64,000 bases of DNA from Rufibacter sp. DG15C. Its GTDB lineage: Bacteria > Bacteroidota > Bacteroidia > Cytophagales > Hymenobacteraceae. Location of the stretch: NCBI RefSeq assembly GCF_001577755.1, contig NZ_CP010776.1, positions 868,001 through 932,000 on the forward strand, in the 5' to 3' direction. The notes beneath the pieces are model-generated. The model saw nothing but the letters and a program-made list of their open reading frames with translations. It ran no database searches and was not told the origin of the DNA. Within the stretch, counting starts at the first letter, position 1, and each line of letters begins with the position of its first letter. The position numbers and the translations under genes are program-made. Below are positions 6,624 through 15,114 of this stretch, one piece after another.

Positions 6624-9590
6624 CTAATACCCAAACAGCTCTTTCAAGTTCAACTGCTTCACGGTGCCGTACTTGGCCAGTTCCTTGAAGTTGAGTTTGT
6701 CTTTGGAGCCGATCACCAGGATGGTCTGGTTTTGGCCCTTCACGAACTGCTGTTGGAAGGCTTTGATCTGGTCCAGGGTCAGGGCGTCCAGACTTTCATA
6801 GATGTCACGTCTAATGTCATGGTCAATGCCCAGTTTGCGGGCCTGCTCATAGTTCATCAAGATGGCCGTCTTGTTGATGCGCTCCGTAGCAATGCTGTTG
6901 CGCACCGAGGCTTTGGCATTCGCGAAGTTGGCTTCTGCCAGCGGGAGGTCATTCAGGAGTTCCTGCATGCCGGCCATGGCCTCCGGTAACTTATCTGATT
7001 GCGTTCCTATGTAGGAGAGAATGTAGTTGGCGCGGTCTTTCTTGCTGGCATTGGCAAACCGTGAACTGGCAGAATACGCCAAAGCTCTGGACTCGCGCAG
7101 TTCCTGGAAGACAATGGCGCCCATACCGCCGTCAAAATACTCGTTGTACAGCCTGATTGTCGGCACCAGTTTCGGGTCATAGTTGAGTGACTTGGTTAGG
7201 AACAGCAACTCGGCTTGTACCATGTTGTAGTCGGTCCAGTAGACCTGGCGTTTGGTGATGTCCAGCTCTTTGAACGGCTTTTCGGCGGGCACGGGCTTTA
7301 AGGTAGCCGGTACTATGTGACCGGTGTTGAGCGTGGCGGTGATAGCCTGGAGTTCTCTTGGGCCGTAGTACAACACGCGGTGCTGGTAGCTGGGAATGCT
7401 TTTGATCAAGGCCACCAGTTCTTGCGGTTTCACCTTCTTCAGTTCCTGCTCAGACAAGATGTTGGTGAACGGGTTCTTTGGACCATACTTGGCGTAGTTG
7501 ACCATGGCCACGCTGTGGATGATGTTCTTGTTAAGCTTGGCGTCTTTGCGGTCCTTCAGGATGCCGGCCACCATATCACTCAGGGCTTTCTGATCGGGTT
7601 GCGGATTCTTTAAGAGACTTTCGAACAGGTTCAGGCCCTGCTCCATGTTTTCATCCAGGCCAGACAGAGACACATAAATCTGGTCCTGCCCCGACGACAC
7701 GTTAAACGAGCATCCAATCTTGAAGAACTCCTTCTGTAGCTCCTCGGCTGAGTATTTGTCGGTGCCCAGGTACTGCAGGTAGTTCACCGCCAAGCCCAGC
7801 TTAAGGTCATTGTTGGTGCCCATGTCCAGCACGTAGTACAGGTTGAACAGGCCGTTCTCCTTGTTGCGCGTGTAGTACACCGGTATACCAGCCTTCAATT
7901 GCCCCTGCTGAATGTCTTTCTTGTAGTCCACAAACTCAGGCTGAAGATCAGATACCGGCTTGCTGGCTACTGTTTTGTAGTAGTCTGACTGCGCCTCGCG
8001 GTTGGCGGGCACCGGGGTGATAGTTGGCTTCTCTACCTTCTGCGCGTTGGGGTCTTTGCCGGTCCGCTTGTAGATTAGGGCGTAGTTGTTGCCGTAGTAG
8101 CGGTTGGCCACTTCCATCACGTCCTGCTTGGTGATCTTGGCAAACTCTGCGTCCTGCTTCACATAGTCGGCCCAGTCTTGGCGAGCAATGAACGCATCCA
8201 CGAAGGCCGTGGCGCGGGCCTCGTTGCTTTCATAGGCTTCCATCTGGCTAATCTTGTTCTTGTTGACAATGGCCGGAATCAGCCAGTCCTCAAACTGACC
8301 TTTCTTCACCAGCTCAATCTGCTGTAACAACAGATCCTTCACCTGGTCCAGGCTCTGTCCCTGGCGCGGATTCCCAGACAGGAAGTGCGCACTGTAGTCA
8401 TTGTAGATTTCGGCGAAGGAGCCTGCGCCCAGGGCCGCCTGCTTCTGGTTGATGTTTAAGTCAATCAAGCCCGCCTGGCCGTTGCTCAGAATCTGACTGA
8501 TCATGCGTAACACTAAAGCATCCTTAGATTTCACCCCCGGGAACCGGAAGCCCAGAAACACGCTCTCGGCGTCTGGCCCTACCACTTCTTTAACCACCGG
8601 TGCCGTCAGTGGTTTCTCCTGCGGTGCGTTGTATACCGGGTCTGTCTTCTTCTGCCACTTTCCAAAATACTCATCAATGATCCTGATGGTTTGGTCTGGG
8701 TCCAGGTCGCCGCTCATGGCAATAGCCATGTTGTTGGGCACGTAGTATTTGTCAAAGTACTTCTTGATCTCGGTAATGGACGGGTTCTTTAAGTGCTCTA
8801 CCGTGCCAATGGTAGTCTGCGTCCCGTACTGGTGCGTGGGGTACAAGGCCGCGAAGGCCGCTTCAAACACCTTGTTGTTGTCTGAGTCCAAGGAACGGTT
8901 TTTCTCCTCGTAGACTGCCTCCAGTTCTGTGTGGAACAAACGGGGCACCATTACGCTCAGGCGCTCAGATTCTAGCATTGCCCAGCGCTCCAGTTGGTTG
9001 CTTGGGATGTCTCCGTAGTAAATAGTCTGCTCTACCCAGGTGCTGGCGTTGGAATTCTGCATACCCATAGAGGCTACCAGCTTGTCATACTCATTGGGGA
9101 CGGCATATTTGGCGGCCACACCCGAGATGGAGTCAATCTGGTGGTAGGTTTTCTTCCGGACGGCCGGGTCTTTCTGAGTGCGATACAGTTCATACAGCGC
9201 CTCTATTTTGGCCAGCTCCACTTGCTCCTTTTCCCAGTCTTTCGTGCCCAGTTTGGAGGAACCCTTGAACGCCATGTGCTCCAGATAATGCGCCAAACCC
9301 GTGGCATCTGCCGGGTCATTCTTACTACCCGCGCGCACGGCAATGTACGTTTGAATACGGGGCGCATCTTTATAGTCCGTTAGATAGACCGTCAGGCCGT
9401 TGTCCAGTTTGTAGATGCGGGCTTTGAGTGGGTCGTTCGGGACGGTGGTGTAGGTATAGTCCTTGGCCTTTGGCGTAGCGGTCTGCGCCTCAGGTGTAGT
9501 GGTTTGTGCTGCTGGCGAAGGCGTGCTGGTCTTACACTGGGTAAACAGCATTGCGCCTATTAGTGAACAGGCTATGAGTCTTTTCTTCAC
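6624..9590 (-). CDS. M16 family zinc metallopeptidase (two fused M16 units), exported
   Basis: 988 aa if started at GTG 9590, which places a signal peptide first (KKRLIACSLIGAMLF); a TTG start at 9629 would add 13 residues that make the signal peptide less good. Cys19 in LFTQC could be lipidated, but Gln at -1 is unusual. The N-terminal unit has the inverted zinc motif HYLEH (His101, Glu104, His105), with the downstream acidic ligand probably in LEAVYEEK near 225-229. The second half (about 530-985) is the inactive partner fold typical of double M16 proteins (pitrilysin/PqqL-like). It probably degrades or processes peptides in the periplasm. It ends in a bipartite terminator and appears monocistronic. 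Confidence 0.9.
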   Translation of the reverse strand: MKKRLIACSLIGAMLFTQCKTSTPSPAAQTTTPEAQTATPKAKDYTYTTVPNDPLKARIYKLDNGLTVYLTDYKDAPRIQTYIAVRAGSKNDPADATGLAHYLEHMAFKGSSKLGTKDWEKEQVELAKIEALYELYRTQKDPAVRKKTYHQIDSISGVAAKYAVPNEYDKLVASMGMQNSNASTWVEQTIYYGDIPSNQLERWAMLESERLSVMVPRLFHTELEAVYEEKNRSLDSDNNKVFEAAFAALYPTHQYGTQTTIGTVEHLKNPSITEIKKYFDKYYVPNNMAIAMSGDLDPDQTIRIIDEYFGKWQKKTDPVYNAPQEKPLTAPVVKEVVGPDAESVFLGFRFPGVKSKDALVLRMISQILSNGQAGLIDLNINQKQAALGAGSFAEIYNDYSAHFLSGNPRQGQSLDQVKDLLLQQIELVKKGQFEDWLIPAIVNKNKISQMEAYESNEARATAFVDAFIARQDWADYVKQDAEFAKITKQDVMEVANRYYGNNYALIYKRTGKDPNAQKVEKPTITPVPANREAQSDYYKTVASKPVSDLQPEFVDYKKDIQQGQLKAGIPVYYTRNKENGLFNLYYVLDMGTNNDLKLGLAVNYLQYLGTDKYSAEELQKEFFKIGCSFNVSSGQDQIYVSLSGLDENMEQGLNLFESLLKNPQPDQKALSDMVAGILKDRKDAKLNKNIIHSVAMVNYAKYGPKNPFTNILSEQELKKVKPQELVALIKSIPSYQHRVLYYGPRELQAITATLNTGHIVPATLKPVPAEKPFKELDITKRQVYWTDYNMVQAELLFLTKSLNYDPKLVPTIRLYNEYFDGGMGAIVFQELRESRALAYSASSRFANASKKDRANYILSYIGTQSDKLPEAMAGMQELLNDLPLAEANFANAKASVRNSIATERINKTAILMNYEQARKLGIDHDIRRDIYESLDALTLDQIKAFQQQFVKGQNQTILVIGSKDKLNFKELAKYGTVKQLNLKELFGY

Positions 9591-9706
9591 AGGTATAGGA
9601 TTGAATGAAATTCTACTTAAATAAAGCAAAAAGCAGGGAAATTATTGTCTTAGGCAAGGATTGAGTTTCGATAAACTAACCGCAATAGACAATGACCAAG
9701 GGAGTT

Positions 9707-9744
9707 CGTTTTTGGCCTGTTTTCAGGAAACCAGCCTGTTTTCA
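9707..9744. repeat. 38-bp palindromic repeat, copy 6 (half degenerate, overlaps a gene end)
   Basis: The left arm is intact (CGTTTTTGGCCTGTTTTC); the right arm keeps GAAACCAGCC and then reads TGTTTTCAG instead of AAAAACG. The stop codon and last six or so codons of the 9723-10226 gene lie inside it, the only copy in this window that overlaps a credible coding sequence. Confidence 0.75.
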
Positions 9745-10226
9745 GAAGGAACCTGTAGGCGATGAGATAATAATTCTAGTGTTTGCAGGGCTTCGTGCTC
9801 ATGGCTGGTGCGTAGTTCATAGGCGGGCTCATCTGCGGTGGCATACAAACCCACCGTGTACCATTTCACCAAGGCAGGTTCCTCCCCCGGAAGGTCATGG
9901 TCTGTCGGGATCAGGTTGGTCGTCAATACCACGCGTTCAAAGGCAGGCAAGGGTGCCCATTGGCCAAACTTAATCCCAAACATCAACAAGTATTCCCGCA
10001 CCCGACCTTGCTCAAAATCCAGTTGAAAGCCATGGTGCGTAAACTTGAACAAAACACCCAAAACCATTAGCAACGCTCCCACCGCCAACATCTGCGTCTG
10101 GTTCACCTCCCCACTCCACCACCATCGACTGCTCATCATCAACGCGCCTACCAACAACAACCCATACCCGGCGTAACTGAGCGAGCCAAAGAAAGAATCT
10201 GTTTTGCGGTCGAAGATGTGGGACAT
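9723..10226 (-). CDS. Hypothetical membrane protein with cytoplasmic tail
   Basis: 167 aa. Two membrane helices at about 17-33 and 46-62 are followed by a soluble domain of about 100 residues with FEQGRVREYLLMFGIKFGQW and a C-terminal LRTSHEHEALQTLELLSHRL helix. This resembles the PH-like 'bPH' small membrane proteins in outline only; no motif proves it. The last residues (ENRLVS) and the stop come from palindrome sequence, suggesting the repeat replaced or extended the original 3' end. Transcribed on the minus strand, upstream of the M16 peptidase gene. Confidence 0.65.
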   Translation of the reverse strand: MSHIFDRKTDSFFGSLSYAGYGLLLVGALMMSSRWWWSGEVNQTQMLAVGALLMVLGVLFKFTHHGFQLDFEQGRVREYLLMFGIKFGQWAPLPAFERVVLTTNLIPTDHDLPGEEPALVKWYTVGLYATADEPAYELRTSHEHEALQTLELLSHRLQVPSENRLVS

Positions 10227-10294
10227 GTGGGAAGTTAGTAGCTGAGGGGAAAGGTATTAATGTGGAAAGGCAAATCTATATCCTTTTCCTCTAT

Positions 10295-10335
10295 TGTCAT
10301 CCTGAAAGGATTTTGTGGGAAAACTAGAAAAGCGT
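10295..10335. repeat. Second intergenic repeat family, half copy
   Basis: TGTCATCCTGAAAGGATTTT and the following 20 nt match the left half of the longer inverted element at 54468-54556, with only a few differences over about 40 nt (shared blocks ATCCTGAAAGGAT, TTGTGGG, CTAGAAA, AGCG). The opposite arm is missing here. Confidence 0.7.
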
Positions 10336-10399
10336 TGAAGTAAATGCCTCCAATGCAATCACCTAAAGAGTTAATTTTTAAAGCTTGTCAACTATTATT

Positions 10400-10786
10400 T
10401 TACAACTCTCCATCGAATCCCTTTTTAAGATAAGCTTTCTCTCTATCATTTAAAGGACGTTTTCTATAATCAGAATATATAGCATACACTTCATCCAGTG
10501 ATTTTATGCCTGCATCAGAAACTGCTTTTCCCCATTTATAAATGGCAAGGCTAATGTTTGCGGCGTAAATCCCGGGTTTTACCTGTAATCCGTCATATTC
10601 ATGCCCCTTTATAGAAGTGAAAAAGTCAAACTTACCACCTTCCTGCGATTCCTTAAGTATGTATGCCTTTAAATCGGATTGAGAAGACACTTCATTAGTT
10701 GCTTGGGTATTTTGACCAAGAGCCTTTTGAGTACAACTTGAAAAGACAAGCAGTAGTAAGATTAAACTACAAAGGGCCTTTGACAT
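10400..10786 (-). CDS. Hypothetical lipoprotein (AT-rich)
   Basis: 128 aa. The signal peptide has a good lipobox (LVFSSC, Cys near residue 18). The mature part is a small soluble domain with GKFDFFTSIKGHEYDGLQVKPGIYAANISLAIYKWGKAVSDAGIKSLDEVYAIY and a basic end (RKRPLNDREKAYLKKGF, written here in pieces of the full chain). I do not recognise the family. The base composition is visibly more AT-rich than in neighbours, as for the next gene, so both may be recent arrivals. Confidence 0.7.
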   Translation of the reverse strand: MSKALCSLILLLLVFSSCTQKALGQNTQATNEVSSQSDLKAYILKESQEGGKFDFFTSIKGHEYDGLQVKPGIYAANISLAIYKWGKAVSDAGIKSLDEVYAIYSDYRKRPLNDREKAYLKKGFDGEL

Positions 10787-10840
10787 GATGTATTATTTTT
10801 TATTGAAACAACAGAGGAGGCAATTAGCCACTATCATCAA

Positions 10841-11533
10841 TTACTTCTTGACTAATATAAAGTCTTTCCCATTATAGAGATAGAAATACCCTTTCGCCTC
10901 CACCACTTGCTCATTATTACCGCCTGGGTTCAAAACTACTGAATCGGCGTCAAAACTAAACTTGAGGTTAGAGCCTGTTTTCTCAATCTTTATCACGTTT
11001 GAGACATCATCATAATCATCCAAAGCCAAATCTATTCCAGCTACGTCAATCTCACCAATTTCCTTTATACCATTTTCATTTAAGGAGAAAACAATGTTTC
11101 CCCAAGAGTACTCCGTCCCAATTTCTGCAAAGACAAGCAAAGGAGATTGAGCATTTAATGCGTAGAATTTAGGTCTTAGTATATAGCTGTCACCTTGTCC
11201 TTTGGAGCGGAAAACTAATTGATCTGCTTGGTCTAGCACCAAGAGCCTTACACCAATATCAGACTCAGATTCATTGGGAGATAATTCCCCTATCTGTGAA
11301 TCAAACGCCCCGAACAAAAGCTTATAATTCTTATATCTATAAGCCTCATTCACACTGAAGTCTTTGTAAGACGCATTAGTCAATGTATCTAAGCTTATTT
11401 GAGTATAAAAGCTTTGTTTAGAATTGATTATTGACTGCTCAAAATTTTCTGGCGCTTGGCCAGTGTGCTGAACTGTTGAAGAGCAACTAATTAAGAGGGT
11501 TGCACAAAGCGAAATGGTCACTATTCTTATCAT
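10841..11533 (-). CDS. Hypothetical lipoprotein (AT-rich)
   Basis: 230 aa. A short signal peptide ends in the lipobox LLISC (Cys near residue 17). The rest is soluble and predicted beta-rich, with YKNYKLLFGAFDSQIGELSP, VRLLVLDQADQLVFRSKGQ and a C-terminal KGYFYLYNGKDFILVKK. No known motif is seen. It is 54 nt upstream of the lipoprotein gene at 10400 on the same strand, so they may be co-transcribed. AT-rich composition and rare-looking codons mark both as accessory. Confidence 0.7.
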   Translation of the reverse strand: MIRIVTISLCATLLISCSSTVQHTGQAPENFEQSIINSKQSFYTQISLDTLTNASYKDFSVNEAYRYKNYKLLFGAFDSQIGELSPNESESDIGVRLLVLDQADQLVFRSKGQGDSYILRPKFYALNAQSPLLVFAEIGTEYSWGNIVFSLNENGIKEIGEIDVAGIDLALDDYDDVSNVIKIEKTGSNLKFSFDADSVVLNPGGNNEQVVEAKGYFYLYNGKDFILVKK

Positions 11534-11650
11534 ACAGTATTAGGTAAGCTTTGAATAACCTTTACTACTGCTTGCCCACAAGTTCCTTTTAGGACGACTA
11601 AAAGGAGAGCGATATTACCTTTCGTGAATATGAAGGCAACAGCTTTCTAC

Positions 11651-13582
11651 TTAAAAATCTGTGTCCAGTCCAAGGCGGTTTTTCAGCTCTAACAAGCCTG
11701 GATACAACTCTGACAAGTAATTGAAACGGTCTTGTGAGGTGTAGAGATTGCGGCCGATATTTTCCTGCTGGGCTACTTCAATGTTCACCTGCAGGCGGTT
11801 GTGGCCCAAGCTTTGGCGCAAATACAAGAGTAGTTCAGGCTTGAAAGAGTTGAACTCGGCTACCTGCACGTCATTCTCCACGGTCAGACGCACCTCAGCG
11901 CGTTCCACGTCAAAGGACCAGTCGCGGTTCATGATGGTTAACTCCAGCGTACGGTCCGTTTGCTTGACGCGGTCCACGTAGGCTTGCCACAACCGTCTCA
12001 GCTTCTCTTCATTAATGGCAGGAAGGGAGCCGGGCACGTAGGCCTCGGTTTCTTCTTCCAGCACGTCTATGGCCGGGGCTGCCGAAGCAGCCACCTTTTC
12101 CTCTATGTTCTTGAGGCTGGGCAGTTTGGACATCTTGCGCCCGGCCAGCGGCGAAGCGATGGGCGCGCGCAAGGGAGCGGGCGTAGTCACCGGCGCAGCG
12201 GGCGCTATCATAGAAGGCACCGGCGAAGGCGCCTCTTCTGGATACGTGTCAAAGATGGGGTCCTCGCCAGCATCCATGTCTGAGGGTGCCGTATTGTGGT
12301 GCGTTTCTGGGCTGTTTTTCTCAAAACCAGCAGAAACCGAGGGTGCTGAGGCAACTGCTACCGGAGCAGAAACAGGAGCTGGGGCGGGAATAGCAGTTGC
12401 AGGAGCCGCAGGTGCGGCTACGCTGGAACTTCCATTAGTTTTTTTTTTGACGTCCCCGGTAAGAGAGACGTCTGAGGCCAGTTGCAAGGCTTGCGGCAAA
12501 TGCGCCAGTTTCATGAGCAACAGCTCCACGTGCAGGCGCTGGTTCTTGGCGGCTTTAAAGTTCTGGTCACAGGTACCCACTAGGTTCAAGCCTGACAGTA
12601 AGAAGCTCAAACTGGCTTCCTGCGCCTGTTGCGCGTACCGGGACTTAATGTTCTCAGAAACCTCCAGCAATTGTACCGTCACCTGGTCTTTGCACACCAA
12701 CAGGCTTCTGAAGTGGTCGCCAATACCCAAGATAAAGTTATGGGAATCGAAGCCGTTTTTCAAGATCTCGTCATACAGTAACAAGGTGCCGCTCAGGTTC
12801 TGCGTGAGCAGGTAGTCGGTCAGCCTGAAGTAATAGTCATAGTCCAGAATGTGCAGGTTCTGCACCGTGGCCTTATAGGTCAAATGATTACCCGAGAAGG
12901 TCACCATCTGGTCAAAAATGGAAAGCGCATCGCGCAGGGCGCCGTCTGCCTTCTGCGAAATCAGGTGCAGGGCGTCTTCTTCGGCTTCAATGTTCTCTTT
13001 GCCCGCAATGCTGCCCAAATGCTGGACCATGTCTTCAATGCGAATGCGGTTGAAGTCAAAAATCTGACAGCGGGACAGAATGGTAGGGATGATCTTATGG
13101 CGCTCCGTAGTGGCCAGAATGAAAATGGCGTAGGACGGTGGCTCTTCCAGGGTCTTCAAAAACGCGTTGAAGGCTTGGTTGGAGAGCATGTGCACCTCAT
13201 CTATGATGTAGATTTTGTACTTGCCCGTCTGCGGCACATAGCGCACCTGCTCCACCAGACTTCTAATATCATCTACGGAGTTGTTGGACGCCGCATCCAG
13301 CTCATGGATGTTGAACGAACTGCTGGTGTTAAAACTTTTGCAGGAGTCACAGACGTTGCAGGCCTCAGTCTCTGGCGTGATGTTCTCACAGTTGATGGTC
13401 TTGGCCAGAATACGCGCGCACGTAGTCTTGCCCACCCCTCTTGGACCGCAGAACAAGAAGGCCTGCGCCAGATGGTTACTGCTAATCGCGTTCTTTAAGG
13501 TAGTGGTAATATGGTGCTGGCCCACTACACTGTCAAAGGTAGCAGGACGGTATTTTCTAGCCGATACAACAAAATTCTCCAT
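11651..13582 (-). CDS. dnaX: DNA polymerase III subunit gamma/tau
   Basis: 643 aa clamp-loader subunit. The AAA+ core shows the P-loop GPRGVGKT (46-53), four zinc-binding cysteines (Cys65, 75, 78, 81), the Walker B box DEVH (128-131) and a sensor-1 region (LATTERHKIIPTILSRCQ). Domain III ends near residue 375. Residues of about 382-500 are a Pro/Ala-rich linker, and the C-terminal 150 residues are the tau-specific part that contacts the polymerase and helicase. A run of ten A in the coding strand at codons 379-382, exactly at the core/linker border, could allow slippage; a -1 shift gives Lys-Lys-Lys-Asn-stop. A TAACTTTG element ends 7 nt before the ATG. Confidence 0.96.
   Translation of the reverse strand: MENFVVSARKYRPATFDSVVGQHHITTTLKNAISSNHLAQAFLFCGPRGVGKTTCARILAKTINCENITPETEACNVCDSCKSFNTSSSFNIHELDAASNNSVDDIRSLVEQVRYVPQTGKYKIYIIDEVHMLSNQAFNAFLKTLEEPPSYAIFILATTERHKIIPTILSRCQIFDFNRIRIEDMVQHLGSIAGKENIEAEEDALHLISQKADGALRDALSIFDQMVTFSGNHLTYKATVQNLHILDYDYYFRLTDYLLTQNLSGTLLLYDEILKNGFDSHNFILGIGDHFRSLLVCKDQVTVQLLEVSENIKSRYAQQAQEASLSFLLSGLNLVGTCDQNFKAAKNQRLHVELLLMKLAHLPQALQLASDVSLTGDVKKKTNGSSSVAAPAAPATAIPAPAPVSAPVAVASAPSVSAGFEKNSPETHHNTAPSDMDAGEDPIFDTYPEEAPSPVPSMIAPAAPVTTPAPLRAPIASPLAGRKMSKLPSLKNIEEKVAASAAPAIDVLEEETEAYVPGSLPAINEEKLRRLWQAYVDRVKQTDRTLELTIMNRDWSFDVERAEVRLTVENDVQVAEFNSFKPELLLYLRQSLGHNRLQVNIEVAQQENIGRNLYTSQDRFNYLSELYPGLLELKNRLGLDTDF
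12439..12448 (-). other. A10 slippery run in dnaX (candidate programmed frameshift or transcriptional slippage site)
   Basis: The coding strand reads GTC, then ten A, then CTAATGG. In frame this is AAA AAA AAA ACT (codons 379-382). One extra A, or a -1 ribosomal slip, gives AAA AAA AAA AAC TAA, a stop at once, producing a gamma-like protein of 382 residues with the full ATPase core and no tau region. E. coli and Thermus make gamma from dnaX by frameshifting or slippage on similar A runs (established); its use here is inference. Confidence 0.7.
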
Positions 13583-13589
13583 CGCTCTA

Positions 13590-13597
13590 CAAAGTTA
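13590..13597 (-). promoter_or_regulatory. Probable -7 element of dnaX, near-leaderless
   Basis: TAACTTTG on the minus strand matches the Bacteroidota -7 consensus TAnnTTTG. Only 7 nt separate it from the dnaX ATG, so the transcript would have a leader of a few bases at most. The expected -33 TTTG is weak (TTCC at 19-nt spacing). Confidence 0.6.
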
Positions 13598-13670
13598 ATC
13601 GATTCTCTTTCTATTTGGAAAGGAATAAAAGCACGCCCGCAAGGTTCTTGATTTTGTGCAATGGCTCGTT

Positions 13671-13708
13671 CGTTTTTGGCTTGTTTTGGTTGAAACAGGC
13701 CAAAAACG
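13671..13708. repeat. 38-bp palindromic repeat, copy 7
   Basis: Arms CGTTTTTGGCTTGTTTTG and GAAACAGGCCAAAAACG. It lies 12 nt past the stop of the PorT-like gene and upstream of dnaX, both on the minus strand. Confidence 0.92.
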
Positions 13709-13719
13709 AGAGCAGAATG

Positions 13720-14382
13720 CTAATTAGCAGTTAACTTATAGTGGAGACCGAAAAGAAGGTTTGTGGAGTTGTTTCTGACGGGATAATCTTTGTTCTCTGA
13801 ATTATTGGCCAGCCCTAAATTATGTCTTACTTCAGCGCTAACCACTAACTTAGTTGATAAAGCATGTTCGTAGCCAATACCTGCCACCACGCCCAAGTCT
13901 ATCTTCTTATCCCGCTCTATCTCTTGCTTGTCTCCTCGCTCAGTTTTCAGATCATCCTTTAACAGATACGCCCCATACGCCCCTCCAGAAACAAATAGAC
14001 CTGTGTTCCTAAGATAAGCGCCTACCAGTATGGGAACAGTTATGTAATGGTACCTAAAATCTACTGTGTAAATGCCATCGCCGGTTGGTTCAAAAAGGGC
14101 AGGGTCTGAGGTATCAAACATTTCCTCAGGGTAATTAATCACGTAGCCCTTGTTTTCATACAGCACATTCGTCTTCAAGAAGAACTTGTTGAATTGGTAT
14201 TGGCCAGAAATTCCTACTGCCTTTCTAAAGTCAGCTTCAGTTTTGATGTTATCATTGCCTCTGACGAATGTATGGGTAGGGCCTGCCACAATGCCTAATT
14301 GCAAGGTGCCAGGGGCCTGTTGCGCCAATCCAGAAGCAGAGGCTATTATTACTAAGGAAAGCGTAAGGATTAAATTTTTCAT
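13720..14382 (-). CDS. PorT-like outer-membrane beta-barrel protein
   Basis: 220 aa from the ATG at 14382, which gives a clean signal peptide (NLILTLSLVIIASASGLAQQ). An upstream in-frame start would add 45 residues translated from the palindrome at 14479 and is rejected. The mature chain has alternating strand pattern and motifs of the PorT / outer-membrane beta-barrel family (PF13568): LQLGIVAGPTHTFV, VGISGQYQFNKFFLKTNVLYE, FRYHYITVPILVGAYL, and a closing NLLFGLHYKL. About eight strands are likely. Members sit in the outer membrane, some linked to type IX secretion; this short one has no proven role. Confidence 0.8.
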   Translation of the reverse strand: MKNLILTLSLVIIASASGLAQQAPGTLQLGIVAGPTHTFVRGNDNIKTEADFRKAVGISGQYQFNKFFLKTNVLYENKGYVINYPEEMFDTSDPALFEPTGDGIYTVDFRYHYITVPILVGAYLRNTGLFVSGGAYGAYLLKDDLKTERGDKQEIERDKKIDLGVVAGIGYEHALSTKLVVSAEVRHNLGLANNSENKDYPVRNNSTNLLFGLHYKLTAN

Positions 14383-14478
14383 ATTATAGAATTTGATATA
14401 ACTCTCAAATATAGAAAGGTGAACAAACAACTTAAATGGTATTTCAGGAAGTAGTGGTTGTAAGAAAATCCCCCCTTT

Positions 14479-14516
14479 TGTTTTTGGCCTGTTTCCCATA
14501 AAAAAGGCCAAAAACA
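14479..14516. repeat. 38-bp palindromic repeat, copy 8
   Basis: Arms TGTTTTTGGCCTGTTTCC and AAAAAAGGCCAAAAACA: the outer base pair has changed from C-G to T-A on both sides, a compensatory change. It lies between the genes at 14552 and 14382, both minus strand. Confidence 0.9.
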
Positions 14517-14551
14517 TAGTATCTCTTATAAACCAAAAAGCTAGGTAAATT

Positions 14552-14956
14552 TTATCTAAAAGGATACTTCACAAAACTCACCTGGCCCATGGCGTCCTTC
14601 TCATACTTGGCCAGGCAGTGCTTTTGGTATTGCGCGTCAAAGTTCTCCTGGCCGGGAGCCACGGTCTCAGGAAAAGGCTGATCCTTTAAGAAGAAGTAGA
14701 TTTTAGTAATGCCGTATTTAGTATGCGGCATAAACTCGCCGTACTGTTGCATCTGGTCCCAGAGGGTGTCTTCTACCGTGACGGCGTAGATCCGCTGGAT
14801 GGGGCCGGTGTTGTTCTCGTTTCGGTAAAAAGCTACTTCATTAAACTCACCAGAGAGATCATCTATGCTGGGCTGGGTGAAGGCATCTTTCACAAACCAA
14901 ATCACTAACAAGGCGCCTAGGGCTATCAACAGGTATTTTATTTTCTTTCCAGACAT
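14552..14956 (-). CDS. Small hypothetical membrane-anchored protein
   Basis: 134 aa from ATG 14956, which puts KKIKYLLIALGALLVIWFV as a single N-terminal membrane helix (residues 4-23). The soluble remainder contains FNEVAFYRNENNTGPIQRIY, EDTLWDQMQQYGEFMPHTKYG and KIYFFLKDQPFP; it faces the periplasm if the helix is a type II anchor. I do not recognise the family. A longer frame reaching 15046 would run into a terminator hairpin and is not believed. Confidence 0.7.
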   Translation of the reverse strand: MSGKKIKYLLIALGALLVIWFVKDAFTQPSIDDLSGEFNEVAFYRNENNTGPIQRIYAVTVEDTLWDQMQQYGEFMPHTKYGITKIYFFLKDQPFPETVAPGQENFDAQYQKHCLAKYEKDAMGQVSFVKYPFR

Positions 14957-15044
14957 GGTGCTTCTCTCAGGGTATCTAAAGGCTAAGCCAGTTTCTGGGC
15001 AAAGGTAAGAAACGGAAGCCAGGTTATGAGAGCAGCTCAAACGC

Positions 15045-15099
15045 AAAGACTCCCCCAGGGAAGCAACCGCTAAACGGCGTCTTCCCTGGGGGAGTCTTT
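15045..15099 (-). terminator. Strong intrinsic terminator
   Basis: A perfect 19-bp stem (AAAGACTCCCCCAGGGAAG and its complement) around a 17-nt loop. It follows the 15115-15522 gene on the minus strand and also has TTTTT on the plus side, so it can act both ways. No palindrome is attached. Confidence 0.88.
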
Positions 15100-15114
15100 T
15101 TAAAAGAAGCTTAT

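Noticed and set aside
14383-14517. N-terminal extension of the PorT-like protein
   Set aside because: It would translate palindrome copy 8 and precede an otherwise perfect signal peptide at 14382.
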